In this document: one piece after another, positions 26,643 to 35,572 of the stretch
Position numbering within the stretch: position 1 is the first letter of the stretch
Layout: each line of letters starts with the position of its first letter
NCBI GenBank assembly: GCA_020073525.1
Contig: JAIQFA010000024.1
Coordinates: forward strand, 1-62,264
Origin: Terriglobia bacterium
GTDB lineage: Bacteria; Acidobacteriota; Terriglobia; Terriglobales; Acidobacteriaceae
DNA: 62,264 bases
Reading direction: 5' to 3'
Position numbers and translations under genes: made by a program
Notes under the pieces: generated by a model
What the model saw: the letters and a program-made list of their open reading frames with translations, nothing else
Told to the model about the DNA's origin: nothing
Database searches by the model: none

Positions 26643-27145
26643 CACACCTTCACGTCCACGGCTATGACTTGTTCGCCGCGTGTCTCCAGAACGATGCGGG
26701 GCAACGGCCGCGATGGAGGTCCCTGAAGCACCGCGCCGTCCTTGATGGAGAAGAAGCCCTGGTGGCAAGGGCATTCGAGCTGGTTGCTCGCCTGAGAATA
26801 GTACACCGCGCAAGACAGGTGCGTGCATTTCTGGCTGTAGCTCACGTACTCGTTCTCGCCCGTCCGCACCATGATGCAATGGTCTTCTTGGGTCGGATAC
26901 GCGAACAGCTTCACTCCCCCCACCGGAATCTCTCCCACGCGTGCCACGGGCTGTTGTGGATACGAGGGAGCTTTATAGAAGATCGATTTGATCAAAATCC
27001 AGACGTTTCCGACGAACATCCCGAAGCTCGTCAGCACCAAAAACTTGGTCAGCTGTCTGCGGGTAACGTAGCGCTCGTCGGCCGCATGGATGGAAAATTC
27101 TTCTTTCCACAGCGGTTCGTTATTCGGGCGTCGCAGCCAATTCAT
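26642..27145 (-). CDS. membrane-anchored Rieske [2Fe-2S] protein
   Basis: 167 residues from the ATG at 27145, which has GGGAGG six bases upstream. One N-terminal helix ([20 protein letters not shown]) carries the anchor, then the Rieske fold with its two cluster-binding boxes: CTHLSC and CPCHQG (ligands Cys-x-His and Cys-x2-His). No twin-arginine pair is obvious beyond VTRRQLTKF, which could act as one. It overlaps the Fe-S subunit gene by 26 bases. In this operon it could carry electrons between the cytochrome b and the Fe-S subunit. Confidence 0.88.
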   Translation of the reverse strand: MNWLRRPNNEPLWKEEFSIHAADERYVTRRQLTKFLVLTSFGMFVGNVWILIKSIFYKAPSYPQQPVARVGEIPVGGVKLFAYPTQEDHCIMVRTGENEYVSYSQKCTHLSCAVYYSQASNQLECPCHQGFFSIKDGAVLQGPPSRPLPRIVLETRGEQVIAVDVKV

Positions 27146-27716
27146 GCTTGTCCTCCCACATGTAGTCCACGACGTCCAAGGCGATAGCATCCCGTTCCGC
27201 GGGCGCCATCATGTAAACCTTGGTCGTGATTTTCTGGTTGCCGAAATAGAAGGTGTTGGTGGGTTTCTCCCGGCGACCGGCAATCTGCTCCGGCCTCACA
27301 TAAGCCAGCGCCTGGCTCGGACACACCGTCGCGCACATCGGCCGTTTCCCCACCGAAGTGCGGTCATAGCACATGTCGCACTTCATCATCTGCTGCTCAG
27401 GCTCCATCATCTTCGGTATGCCGAACGGACAGGCCAGCACACAGTTGTTGCAGGCGATACATCGCGGTTTTAGCGACGAATGGACGATCCCATCCTCACC
27501 CTTCTTGATCGCATCTGCCGGACAAACCTGAGCGCAGGTAGGTTCATCGCAATGCCAACACACATAGGCTGCGGAGCTGATGCTCTCGCGCCGCTCGATG
27601 AAATCAAAGTTGATCATCGACTTTCCGCGGTGGGTTTCGCATTCCTCGCATGCCTGCAAGCAGGAGCGGCAACCGATACAGCGCGAGGGGTCGACATAGA
27701 ACTCGTAGCCGAACAC
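27120..27716 (-). CDS. four-cluster ferredoxin subunit (DmsB/NrfC type)
   Basis: 198 residues with the full cysteine pattern of an oxidoreductase electron-transfer subunit: [37 protein letters not shown] and CDMC...CATVCP. This allows four [4Fe-4S] clusters. No signal peptide is present, so it is cytoplasmic like the catalytic subunit. The GTG start at 27716 overlaps the upstream TAG and has GGGGAGG ten bases before it. It would link the catalytic subunit to the membrane components. Confidence 0.9.
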   Translation of the reverse strand: MFGYEFYVDPSRCIGCRSCLQACEECETHRGKSMINFDFIERRESISSAAYVCWHCDEPTCAQVCPADAIKKGEDGIVHSSLKPRCIACNNCVLACPFGIPKMMEPEQQMMKCDMCYDRTSVGKRPMCATVCPSQALAYVRPEQIAGRREKPTNTFYFGNQKITTKVYMMAPAERDAIALDVVDYMWEDKHELAATPE

Positions 27717-29953
27717 TAGGCGCCTCCCCGCAAAGCGCCGTCAAGATGCGGGCCACGATCATCCGGCGATGGGTCTGCCGCAGTGGCCTTGGCAATCCTG
27801 CACGCCGAAACTTTGAATTCGGGGATCTTGCTGCGTGGATCGAGAGTTCGATGCGTCAGCCGGTTGGCGCTTCGAGTTCCGGCCCAGTGGTACGGAATGA
27901 AAACGGTATCGGGGCGAATGGTCTTCACCACCAGGGCGCGAATCGTCAGATCGTCGCGGCGAGTGGTCACTGTTACCCAGTCTCCGTCTTTGATGCCGTG
28001 CTGTTCGGCCAAGCGAGGATGGATCTCTGCCCGCGGCTCCGGATTCTGATCGACCAGCGCGCCGATGCGCCGCGTCTGCGTCCCCGACAAATATTGGCTT
28101 ACGACCCGGCCGGTGGTTAGAAATATTGGGTATTCGTCATTGACCGGATCACCGCTCGGACGCCATTCCGTTACGTTGAAGTGCGCCTTGCCATCCTGGG
28201 TATAAAACTTTTTGTCCGCGAAGAGGCGGGGTGTTCCAGGGTGTTCGAGTGACGGGCATGGCCAAAAAATGCCCATCTCCTTATCCACTCTTTCGTAGGT
28301 AATCCCGTAGTAATCAGCCACGCCGCCGCGCGAGGCAATCCGGAGTTCTTCAAGAATGTCCGAGGGATTCTTAAACGGGAAGTACTGGCCGCGCCCTAAT
28401 CGATGCGCCAAATCGATGATGATGTCGGAATCGGTTCGAGCTTCCCCGGGAGGATCGATACTTTTCTGCCAGTGAATGACTCGTCCCTCGGCGCTACAAC
28501 CGAGCCCGTCTTCTTCCTCGTGCAAGCTGCCGGCCAGAACCACGTCGGCATGGTGGGCGGTCTCGGACAAGAAAAAATCGACGACGCCGAAGAATTCCAG
28601 TTTCGACAATGCCTCTCGCGTGAAGTTGGCGTCGGGAAGTGAAACCAGAGGATTGAAGCACATGGAAAGCAGGCCTTTGATTTCACCGCGATGAATCGCG
28701 TTCATGATTTCTTGCGCGCTGTAACCCGGTTGGGGCAGTTCGTCAGGCCGGATGCCCCAGACTCCCGCAACGTACTCGCGGGCCGCGGGATCCGCGAGTG
28801 AACGCTGGCCGGGGAGTTGGTCACACTTCTGTCCGTGCTCTCGTCCACCCTGGCCATTGCCCTGGCCGGTGATCATGGTGGGGCCCGCGCCCTCGCGCCC
28901 GACGTTTCCTGTCGCCAGCGCAATGTTCACCACCGCCAAACAGTTCTCCACACCTTTCGACTGGTGTTCCAGACCGCGAGCGTGCATCAGGATCGCCCGC
29001 TTGGACTTGCCAATCCAGCGCGCTGCTTTTTCGATCGCTTCGGGCGGGACGCCTGTCATCTCGGCAGCCTTGCGAAGGTCCCACTGCCTGGCGGATTCTG
29101 CTACCGCCTCAAAACCAGTCGTGTACCGGTCGATGAACTCGCGGTCCTCAAGACCGTCTCGCAAGATCACGTGCAGCATTCCCATCAATAATGCGAGGTC
29201 GGTTCCGGGTCGTAGCGGGAGATAGAGATCCGCGTTCCGCGTAATCGGCGTCATGCGGGGATCAGCGACGATCAGCCTGCCGCCAATATCGCGGCAGCGC
29301 CAGACATAATCGGTCGTGATGGGAGCGCAGTCGCCGATGTTCGCGCCAATCACGAACAGAACTTCGGCTTTGGGAATCTCGCTCCAGGGAAGCGTGCTGC
29401 GGTCGATGCCAAAAGCGAGTTTGTATGCCGTCCCGGCTGACACCATGCAGAGTCGCCCGTTGTAGTCGATATGCCGGGTTCCGAGCGCTACGCGGGCGAA
29501 TTTCCCCAGCAGATACGATTTCTCGGTCGAGAGCGACGCGCCTCCATAGATCGCAAAGGCATCCTTGCCGTACTTGGCCTGGATTTCGCGCATGCGGCTC
29601 ACGGTAAAATCCAGAGCCTTGTCCCAGCTTGCCGGCTGAAAACCATTCTCCCGCCGCATCAGAGGTGTAAGCAGACGATCAGGATGGCCGCTCTGCATGT
29701 AGCGCTTCACACCTTTTGGGCAGAGCATGCCACGGTTGAAAGGAAAATCTTCCCACGGCTCAAAACCGATGATGCGATTCTCCCGGACCTTGAGCTGGAT
29801 GCCGCACTGCTGCCCGCAGAAGCAGCAATGGGTCTTCACCAGTTTCTCCGCCGGATGGATCGATTCATCTTTCCACCCGCCGGGTGGGACGTAGTTAAGG
29901 TGCGGCCCGAACTGTTCTTTGAGCGTCTCTTCGGAGACAGGAGCCTTAGCCAT
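27716..29953 (-). CDS. molybdopterin oxidoreductase, assimilatory nitrate reductase-like
   Basis: 745 residues of the NapA/NasA/formate dehydrogenase branch. The [4Fe-4S] site is C43-x2-C46-x3-C50-x27-C78. The likely molybdenum ligand is Cys169 in [11 protein letters not shown], as in NasA/NarB and NapA enzymes. The C-terminal molydopterin-dinucleotide domain starts near [19 protein letters not shown]. No Tat signal, so cytoplasmic. Its ATG has GAGGAAG upstream and overlaps the transporter gene. With a NarK-like partner, nitrate is the best substrate guess, but formate dehydrogenase-like proteins share these motifs. Confidence 0.85.
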   Translation of the reverse strand: MAKAPVSEETLKEQFGPHLNYVPPGGWKDESIHPAEKLVKTHCCFCGQQCGIQLKVRENRIIGFEPWEDFPFNRGMLCPKGVKRYMQSGHPDRLLTPLMRRENGFQPASWDKALDFTVSRMREIQAKYGKDAFAIYGGASLSTEKSYLLGKFARVALGTRHIDYNGRLCMVSAGTAYKLAFGIDRSTLPWSEIPKAEVLFVIGANIGDCAPITTDYVWRCRDIGGRLIVADPRMTPITRNADLYLPLRPGTDLALLMGMLHVILRDGLEDREFIDRYTTGFEAVAESARQWDLRKAAEMTGVPPEAIEKAARWIGKSKRAILMHARGLEHQSKGVENCLAVVNIALATGNVGREGAGPTMITGQGNGQGGREHGQKCDQLPGQRSLADPAAREYVAGVWGIRPDELPQPGYSAQEIMNAIHRGEIKGLLSMCFNPLVSLPDANFTREALSKLEFFGVVDFFLSETAHHADVVLAGSLHEEEDGLGCSAEGRVIHWQKSIDPPGEARTDSDIIIDLAHRLGRGQYFPFKNPSDILEELRIASRGGVADYYGITYERVDKEMGIFWPCPSLEHPGTPRLFADKKFYTQDGKAHFNVTEWRPSGDPVNDEYPIFLTTGRVVSQYLSGTQTRRIGALVDQNPEPRAEIHPRLAEQHGIKDGDWVTVTTRRDDLTIRALVVKTIRPDTVFIPYHWAGTRSANRLTHRTLDPRSKIPEFKVSACRIAKATAADPSPDDRGPHLDGALRGGA

Positions 29954-32174
29954 TCGCTTCCTCTTTTAATCGCAATTGCACGAGGGAAAGTGATTTGCGC
30001 TTGCAGGACGGACAAAGTTCCTGCCAATTGCTCACGGGTCCCGACATGGAATAGTTGAATCCCACCTGCGGGAGAACACGTTCGAGGTCATCGATGTGCA
30101 TCCGGGAGGCATAGCGCTCGCCGCAACGCGCACAGTTCGCGCCCTCGCCCTCCGCTCCCGCCTGCTGGTACAGTTTCACTCCCAATTGTGCCGGCCTCTG
30201 AAAGATGTGAAAGAACTTTCCAAATGGAAGATAAAGCAGAGCGGCAATCACCGTGATGGCGTGCAAGATGGCGATGAAATCGTAGAAACTGCCACCCAGC
30301 CAGACTTGCGAAACGGTCAAAGCCAAGCCGGTGATCGATATGGCAAAAAGCAGGATCAGCGGCCAGAAATCCATGGCAAGGGTCTGCACAGCGCGTGCGC
30401 CTTCATCGCGCATTCGTCGCCACAACGAGAGACCGATGCCGCCCAATACCAGGACCGCCGCTATGTCCAGGCCATGAAACAGGACCAGGGCCGTGAACGT
30501 GTGCAGATGGAATCTGCCGGCGGGATATCCGAACAGATGAGTGACATACACCATCTGATCGTCAGGGGCGCTGGTGAAATGAATCCAGCCGAACACAAGA
30601 GGGAAAGTGATCGCCACGGCAAGCAAACATCCCCAGAAAATCAGCTGATGCATGACCCAGCGCATTCGCGAACGTTTCGCGATAAATGTTTGGGCAAGCA
30701 GATGGGTTCCTGCCGATTCGACCACGCGCCCCAAACTGCGGACGACGCCACGCTCCCGGACTAATTGCCAGCCGCGCCGCCAATACACGTAGGTCGGAGG
30801 TTTTCGAATCCAGACCATGTAGTGATAAATCACACCCCAGGTCGCGAAAACGATTGCGAAGGTGTAGATGACCAGTGCGGGATCAAAGTTCTGAAGATTG
30901 CGCGACCCGAGCACGATGGCGGCGACCAACACTCCTGTCCACAAGGTCGCAAATGCCCCGGCGCGAACCCTGTCCGCGGTGCGCGTCAGTTCGGCGGGAA
31001 GCTTGGCCGCGAGCGCTTCTTCCTGTGGTAAGAAGACCCGTCCGTTCATCCACCACAGAAGACAAGCCACGACGGACAGCAGCAGGAACCCCGGCCAGAC
31101 TACTCCCAAGCGATCACGAAACACGCCCAGAAGCAACGGAGGGAAGAATCCCCCCATGCCGCCCATCGCACCAACCAACCCTGTGACGGTAGCCCTCTGA
31201 GCGGGAAAATATCGAGGCACGAGTTGGAACACCGCCCCGTTCCCGATGCCGAGCAATGCTGCGCAGCCGAGTGCTCCAACGGTGAACGGCAGCATCGTGG
31301 GGATGCCAAGCAACAAACCAAAAGCTGCGATGGCGGGCAGAATCCACGAGAGCACCCGCGCCCCGCCAATCTTGTCGGATAGCCATCCCCCGAGAGGACG
31401 GCACAGTGTCGCAAGCACGACGAATCCAGCGGTCCGGAAGCCGGCATCGGCGGGTCGAAGGCCAAACTGATCCCGCAGAAGTGTGGGCAGGTAGATCGAG
31501 AAGGCGACAAAGCCGCCAAAAGTCAGGAAGTAGAAGCCCGCGAGCGCCCACGCCAGAGGCTCGCGTCCGAGGACGCCCAGCATCTCCGATACACTCTTAG
31601 GGCGAACCGTCTCGGCGGCGTTTCTGCCGTAGATAGCGAACACTGCGGCCCACACCAGCAAAATGACCGACATCCCCCAATACACCGCGCGATATCCGTA
31701 GGCGGCAGCCACCACTGGTCCAAGAAATACCGCAGCGGACTGGCCAATATTTCCGAGACCGTAGACTCCGAGCGCGCTGCCCTGGCGCTCCATCGAGAAC
31801 CAGCGGGAGACGTAGCCGACACCGATTGCGAAGGAGGATCCCGCCATCCCCAGAAAAAAGGCCACGATCAGCAAATTCTTGTAGCCGGCGGTGACCGGAA
31901 CCAGAGCCACAGGCGCAGCGACAAGAAACATCAAAGCCGTGAAAACCGCGCGGCCGCCGAGGCGGTCCGTCAGCATACCCATCGGAATACGCGCGAGAGA
32001 CCCGAGCAGCACCGGAACCGCGACCAGAAAGGCCGTCTGTGTCGCCGAGAGGTGGAGCAACTGGCGGAAATGGGGGGCGAAGGCGCTGATCAGGCCCCAG
32101 GCTGCGAAGCACACGGTGAAAGACACGGTGCCCAGCAGTAGATGCGTGTTCTGCGAACTTTGTATACGAGCCAC
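29946..32174 (-). CDS. NarK-like transporter fused to a membrane cytochrome b with zinc-ribbon tail
   Basis: A 742-residue fusion. Residues 1 to about 400 form a 12-helix MFS transporter with MGMLTDRLGGR and the nitrate-signature-like VGAMGGMGGFFPP. From about 410 to 690 there are five or six more helices with spaced histidines (VMHQLIFWG, FHLHTFTALVLFHGLD, FIAILHAITVIAALLYLPFGKFFH), the pattern of NarI/DsrM/HdrE quinol-oxidising cytochromes b. The tail has CARC and, 40 residues on, CPSC, a probable zinc ribbon. The GTG start at 32174 has AAGGAG six bases upstream. It is the first gene of the operon, so uptake of the substrate and quinol oxidation are covalently joined. Confidence 0.85.
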   Translation of the reverse strand: MARIQSSQNTHLLLGTVSFTVCFAAWGLISAFAPHFRQLLHLSATQTAFLVAVPVLLGSLARIPMGMLTDRLGGRAVFTALMFLVAAPVALVPVTAGYKNLLIVAFFLGMAGSSFAIGVGYVSRWFSMERQGSALGVYGLGNIGQSAAVFLGPVVAAAYGYRAVYWGMSVILLVWAAVFAIYGRNAAETVRPKSVSEMLGVLGREPLAWALAGFYFLTFGGFVAFSIYLPTLLRDQFGLRPADAGFRTAGFVVLATLCRPLGGWLSDKIGGARVLSWILPAIAAFGLLLGIPTMLPFTVGALGCAALLGIGNGAVFQLVPRYFPAQRATVTGLVGAMGGMGGFFPPLLLGVFRDRLGVVWPGFLLLSVVACLLWWMNGRVFLPQEEALAAKLPAELTRTADRVRAGAFATLWTGVLVAAIVLGSRNLQNFDPALVIYTFAIVFATWGVIYHYMVWIRKPPTYVYWRRGWQLVRERGVVRSLGRVVESAGTHLLAQTFIAKRSRMRWVMHQLIFWGCLLAVAITFPLVFGWIHFTSAPDDQMVYVTHLFGYPAGRFHLHTFTALVLFHGLDIAAVLVLGGIGLSLWRRMRDEGARAVQTLAMDFWPLILLFAISITGLALTVSQVWLGGSFYDFIAILHAITVIAALLYLPFGKFFHIFQRPAQLGVKLYQQAGAEGEGANCARCGERYASRMHIDDLERVLPQVGFNYSMSGPVSNWQELCPSCKRKSLSLVQLRLKEEANG

Positions 32175-32385
32175 GAAGCTCCTTACCTACATCCCATCCC
32201 AGAATTCTACGCTCAGAGTCTGTGTCGCAGAGATTCGCGACGACCAAGTCGCGCACTGCGCTGGCTAAAAGGCACTACGCCTTGTGTCGACGGCGGGCAA
32301 CGCGCGAACGTGGCTATATATTCTTTTGGTAACCCTCCAAAACACCGAAGTACTGCCGCGGGGTGCATTCACCTTGACGCTGTAC

Positions 32386-32403
32386 ATTCAAATATGCAAA
32401 TAT
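32386..32403. promoter_or_regulatory. putative ArsR operator, site 1
   Basis: ATTCAAATATGCAAATAT is AT-rich in a GC-rich setting and lies just before the ArsR start. It shares the ATTCAAAT core with a second site after the gene (32774-32795). Autoregulation is inferred from position only. Confidence 0.35.
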
Positions 32404-32411
32404 ACCTATTC

Positions 32412-32750
32412 ATGCCCGAGTTGAGTCAATTCAAGGCAGAGTTCTTCAAAGCTCTGGCTCACCCCTTACGAATCAGGATTCTGGACGAGTTACGCCGCGG
32501 CGAAGTCGGCGTGAATGAGCTTTCTGTGCGCCTGGACGTGGAACAAAGCACGTTGTCGCAGCAACTAGCCATCCTGAGGAACCGCAGCATTGTAGTAGGC
32601 AGGAAAGACGGACAGAGTGTCTTGTATTCGGTTCCCGATCCTGAAGTCTTCAAACTGTTGGATGTCGCCAAGAAGATATTTAACAACCACCTGATTGATG
32701 TAAAAAATCTGCTCGCGCAGTTAAGGGTCCCTTCTGCCAGCAGAGGCTAG
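32412..32750 (+). CDS. ArsR-family regulator
   Basis: 112 residues from the ATG at 32412. The winged helix is typical: FFKALAHPLRIRILDELRR, VNELSVRLDVEQSTLSQQLAILR (recognition helix) and the wing VVGRKDGQSVLYSVPD. I see no cysteine anywhere in the protein, so neither the ELCVCDL-type metal site nor the cysteine pair of sulfide-sensing members is present; the signal is unknown. An upstream ATG at 32394 lies inside the putative operator and is less likely. It is the first plus-strand gene before the cold-shock-like, MerR-like, SulP and complex-I-like genes. Confidence 0.88.
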   Translation: MPELSQFKAEFFKALAHPLRIRILDELRRGEVGVNELSVRLDVEQSTLSQQLAILRNRSIVVGRKDGQSVLYSVPDPEVFKLLDVAKKIFNNHLIDVKNLLAQLRVPSASRG

Positions 32751-32773
32751 GCCCGTATTTTTTGTGAACTTAT

Positions 32774-32795
32774 ATTCAAATCTCGTAATATTTGG
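32774..32795. promoter_or_regulatory. putative ArsR operator, site 2
   Basis: ATTCAAATCTCGTAATATTTGG contains an interrupted inverted repeat (CAAAT...ATTTG) and shares ATTCAAAT with site 1. It lies about 200 bases ahead of the cold-shock-like gene, so the regulator may also control the downstream genes. Confidence 0.35.
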
Positions 32796-32862
32796 CTCTT
32801 CAATTTTATTCGCCGACGACTTATTGCCGACACACGGCCGGATCGCCGCTTCTCTGGCTCCT

Positions 32863-32894
32863 CCTGTTTTGCAGGCGGTGCTCCCTGCAACAGG
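32863..32894 (+). other. stem-loop in the leader of the cold-shock-like gene
   Basis: CCTGTTTTGCAGG pairs with CCTGCAACAGG across an 8-base loop, giving an 11-bp stem with a 2-base bulge. It lies about 100 bases upstream of the cold-shock-like start. No T-run follows, so it is probably an mRNA structure and not a terminator. Confidence 0.4.
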
Positions 32895-32996
32895 GGGCCT
32901 GGGTGTGGCGCCTTCCAGAAGTCTCTCCGGTCAGCAGCAGGGTTCTGAAGTCAGCCGTTCCGACGCTTCACTTGCACCTTCAAGCAGAGTTGTCCG

Positions 32997-33248
32997 ATGC
33001 ACGGTTCGGTCACGCGGGTTTCGCGGAAAGACGGTTCGGGCTGCATTTTGGCCGAAGATGGAAATGAAGTTTGCTTTGAGCGGTCGGAGGCAAGCAGCGA
33101 AGGGGTGGACGAGGTCAGAGTAGGTCACTGGGTGGAGTTTGAACTTCAATACGGGTTTGAGCGGCCATGCGCAGTAAACGTCAAGCGATTACATAGCGAT
33201 GACGGCGGTTCTCGCCCGGTTGAGTTGGCTTACAAGGGGGGCCCTTAA
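32997..33248 (+). CDS. small cold-shock-like nucleic-acid-binding protein
   Basis: 83 residues with the beta-barrel pattern of a cold-shock domain: MHGSVTRVSRKDGSGCILAE at the N-terminus (the position of the KWFN...GFGFI strand), a VCFERSEA strand and VGHWVEFELQYGFERPCAVN near the C-terminus. The aromatic RNP residues of canonical CspA are only partly kept, so RNA binding is likely but not certain. The stop overlaps the next start (TAATG), meaning coupled translation with the MerR-like gene. Confidence 0.65.
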   Translation: MHGSVTRVSRKDGSGCILAEDGNEVCFERSEASSEGVDEVRVGHWVEFELQYGFERPCAVNVKRLHSDDGGSRPVELAYKGGP

Positions 33249-33490
33249 TGTACTTTCCTGCAGAACACATACTCGACAAGCTGCAAATTTCAGCCGAGGA
33301 ACTGGGCGACCTGGAGCAAAAGGGGATCGTTCAAGGACTCGCCAGAGGAGGGCGCGTCTTTTACTCGTCTCGGGATCTCTACCGGCTTAAGGGAATCCTG
33401 CTCTTCATTACTCGTGGTTTGACACTCGAAGAGGCGCAAAGCCGAGTTGACCACCCTGCGGAAACGTTTGCCGCTGAGAGTCGCAGATAG
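33248..33490 (+). CDS. MerR-like small DNA-binding protein
   Basis: 80 residues. The N-terminal helix-turn-helix reads ILDKLQISAEELGDLEQKGI, followed by FYSSRDLYRLKGILLFITRG and TLEEAQSRV, the layout of MerR winged helices. It lacks the long dimerisation coiled coil and any effector domain, so it is a minimal regulator. It begins inside the stop of the cold-shock-like gene. It lies 176 bases before the SulP gene; that gap has no recognisable element. Confidence 0.65.
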   Translation: MYFPAEHILDKLQISAEELGDLEQKGIVQGLARGGRVFYSSRDLYRLKGILLFITRGLTLEEAQSRVDHPAETFAAESRR

Positions 33491-33666
33491 AACGAGGGGA
33501 TACCGAGGCAAGCAAAGTCGCAATCAAGCAGTGGCGCAACGGGCGGGTCAATTTCCTTCCACTCTAGAAGCTTCTCTGCCGCTTGCCACTACACTCACTA
33601 TGAAAGTTTTTCAACTTCTTACCAAACGGGAGAGTATCCGGAACGATCGGCATTAGAAAAATAACT

Positions 33667-35427
33667 ATGAACAATTGGCTGCCGAAATCTGCGCTCTGTT
33701 TCAAGTCTTACACGAAGCGGATGTTCGTGTCGGACCTTCTTGCCGGCATCACCGTCGGACTCGTCGCCCTTCCCTTGGCGATGGCCTTCGCCATCGCTTC
33801 GGGCGTACCCCCTCAAACAGGTCTGTATTGCGCCATCGTCGCGGGCTTTGCGATCTCCGCTCTGGGAGGATCTTCCACGCAGATTGGCGGTCCGACGGGC
33901 GCATTCGTCGTGGTGGTTTTTGGCATTGTCGCGAAACACGGTGTTGACGGATTGTTCATGTGTACCCTGATGGCCGGGGTCATACTTCTGATCCTGGGCG
34001 CGACGGGTTTAGGGACGGCGGTCAAGTTCATACCGCGCCCCGTGGTTGTTGGTTTCACAAACGGCATTGCGGTCATCATCGCCAGCACCCAAATCAAGGA
34101 TTTCTTCGGGCTGAAAATCGACAAGGTTCCAGGTGAATTTGCGGCCCGAATTCTGACCTATGTGCACAACTTTTCGTCGTTCTCGCCGCTGGAAACAACC
34201 CTGGCGGTTGGTGCGCTGGTCGTGATTATCCTCTTCATGATTTTTGTGAAGAGAGTCCCAGGTTACATCGTTGCTCTATTTGTTGGGACAGCGGCGGTGG
34301 TTGTGTTCAAACTCCCGGTTGAGACGATTGGCACCCGCTTTGGCGGGATTCCCTCCGGATTTCCCAAGCTCATGATTCCACACTTTCGTGTGGATCTGCT
34401 GCGGCCGCTCATCTCCCCAGCCATCACCGTCGCCATGCTCGGCGCGATCGAATCGCTGATGTCCGCGGTGGTTTCCGACCGCATGAGCGGCGACAAACAC
34501 AACCCGAACGTCGAACTGGTAGGTCAGGGGGTCGCCAACATTCTTTCGCCGCTGTTCGGGGGACTACCGGCCACAGGAGCGATTGCTCGAACCGCCACCA
34601 ACATTCGCTCTGGCGCCAAGACGCCCGTCGCCGGAATCATCCACGCTCTCACCCTTCTCGCGATCATTCTCTTTGCCGCGCCCCTAGCCCGGTTCATTCC
34701 GCTGTCCGTTCTAGCGGCCATTTTGCTGGTGGTCTCCTACAACATGGGCGAATGGCGGGAGATTCCAGAGCTCTTCAAACAGTCCCGGTTCGAGATTGTC
34801 GCTTGGTTGGTCACATTTCTGCTGACCGTTTTTGCCGATCTCACTGTGGCTGTGGAAGCGGGTATGATTCTGGCGGTGCTGGTATTCATACGGAAGGTTA
34901 CACAAACCACCACGGTGTCAGAGGCGACCACCGAGTACATTCGCGAGGGGCATGTTCATATCCTGCAGCACAAGGAAATTCCCGCTTACGTCAGCATCTT
35001 CCGCATCCACGGCCCCTTCCTGTTTGGCGCAACCGACAAAATCGATGCGATCGTAAATCGTCTGCCCGATCTGCCGCCAATCATTATTCTTAGGCTCCGC
35101 AATATGACAGCCATCGATTCCACGGGCCTGCAGGCGCTGGAGAATTTTGCCGACCGCGTGCACGAATCCGGACGCCAGCTGATTCTTTGTGGGGCAAGGG
35201 AGCAACCGGCAATGCGAATGCATGAGGCCGAATTTCACGAGCATGTGGGTGAGGAGAATATCTGCGGTAGTGTGGCTGAAGCCCTGGACAGGGCCAAGAG
35301 CATGTACCCCGAAGCCTCAAAGCAAAGGCCGGCGGGGGTCACCTGGGGCAGACGAAGTACCGATGTTTCGCCGTCAACGCCAGCATTGGCCGTGGCGACA
35401 TCGTCGACATCCGGGCCCGAGAAATAG
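33667..35427 (+). CDS. SulP-family anion transporter with STAS domain
   Basis: 586 residues: about 12-14 helices starting with SDLLAGITVGLVALPLAMAF, the family signature GLYCAIVAGFAISALGGSS, and a cytoplasmic STAS domain (about residues 440-555, IILRLRNMTAIDSTGLQALE). SulP proteins carry sulfate, bicarbonate or other anions, often with sodium or protons. Directly followed by the complex-I-like operon, it may supply or remove an ion linked to that pump; bicarbonate is a reasonable guess, not shown. The tail after STAS is Ser/Thr/Ala-rich. Confidence 0.9.
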   Translation: MNNWLPKSALCFKSYTKRMFVSDLLAGITVGLVALPLAMAFAIASGVPPQTGLYCAIVAGFAISALGGSSTQIGGPTGAFVVVVFGIVAKHGVDGLFMCTLMAGVILLILGATGLGTAVKFIPRPVVVGFTNGIAVIIASTQIKDFFGLKIDKVPGEFAARILTYVHNFSSFSPLETTLAVGALVVIILFMIFVKRVPGYIVALFVGTAAVVVFKLPVETIGTRFGGIPSGFPKLMIPHFRVDLLRPLISPAITVAMLGAIESLMSAVVSDRMSGDKHNPNVELVGQGVANILSPLFGGLPATGAIARTATNIRSGAKTPVAGIIHALTLLAIILFAAPLARFIPLSVLAAILLVVSYNMGEWREIPELFKQSRFEIVAWLVTFLLTVFADLTVAVEAGMILAVLVFIRKVTQTTTVSEATTEYIREGHVHILQHKEIPAYVSIFRIHGPFLFGATDKIDAIVNRLPDLPPIIILRLRNMTAIDSTGLQALENFADRVHESGRQLILCGAREQPAMRMHEAEFHEHVGEENICGSVAEALDRAKSMYPEASKQRPAGVTWGRRSTDVSPSTPALAVATSSTSGPEK

Positions 35428-35572
35428 GCAATGATGCCCTGATACTGCGCTGCAGGCACGCGAGCGGAGATTGTACGAAGTCACAGCCTGGTAATAGGAG
35501 ATATGGCACGCACAGATTCGTTGAGCTAAGCTACCCGAGAATGCTTTCATCGAACAACGGTGACCAGGTCTC

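Noticed and set aside
32764..33123. 119-codon frame overlapping the cold-shock-like gene
   Set aside because: The cold-shock-like frame has a coherent beta-barrel pattern and a coupled stop; this frame has none.
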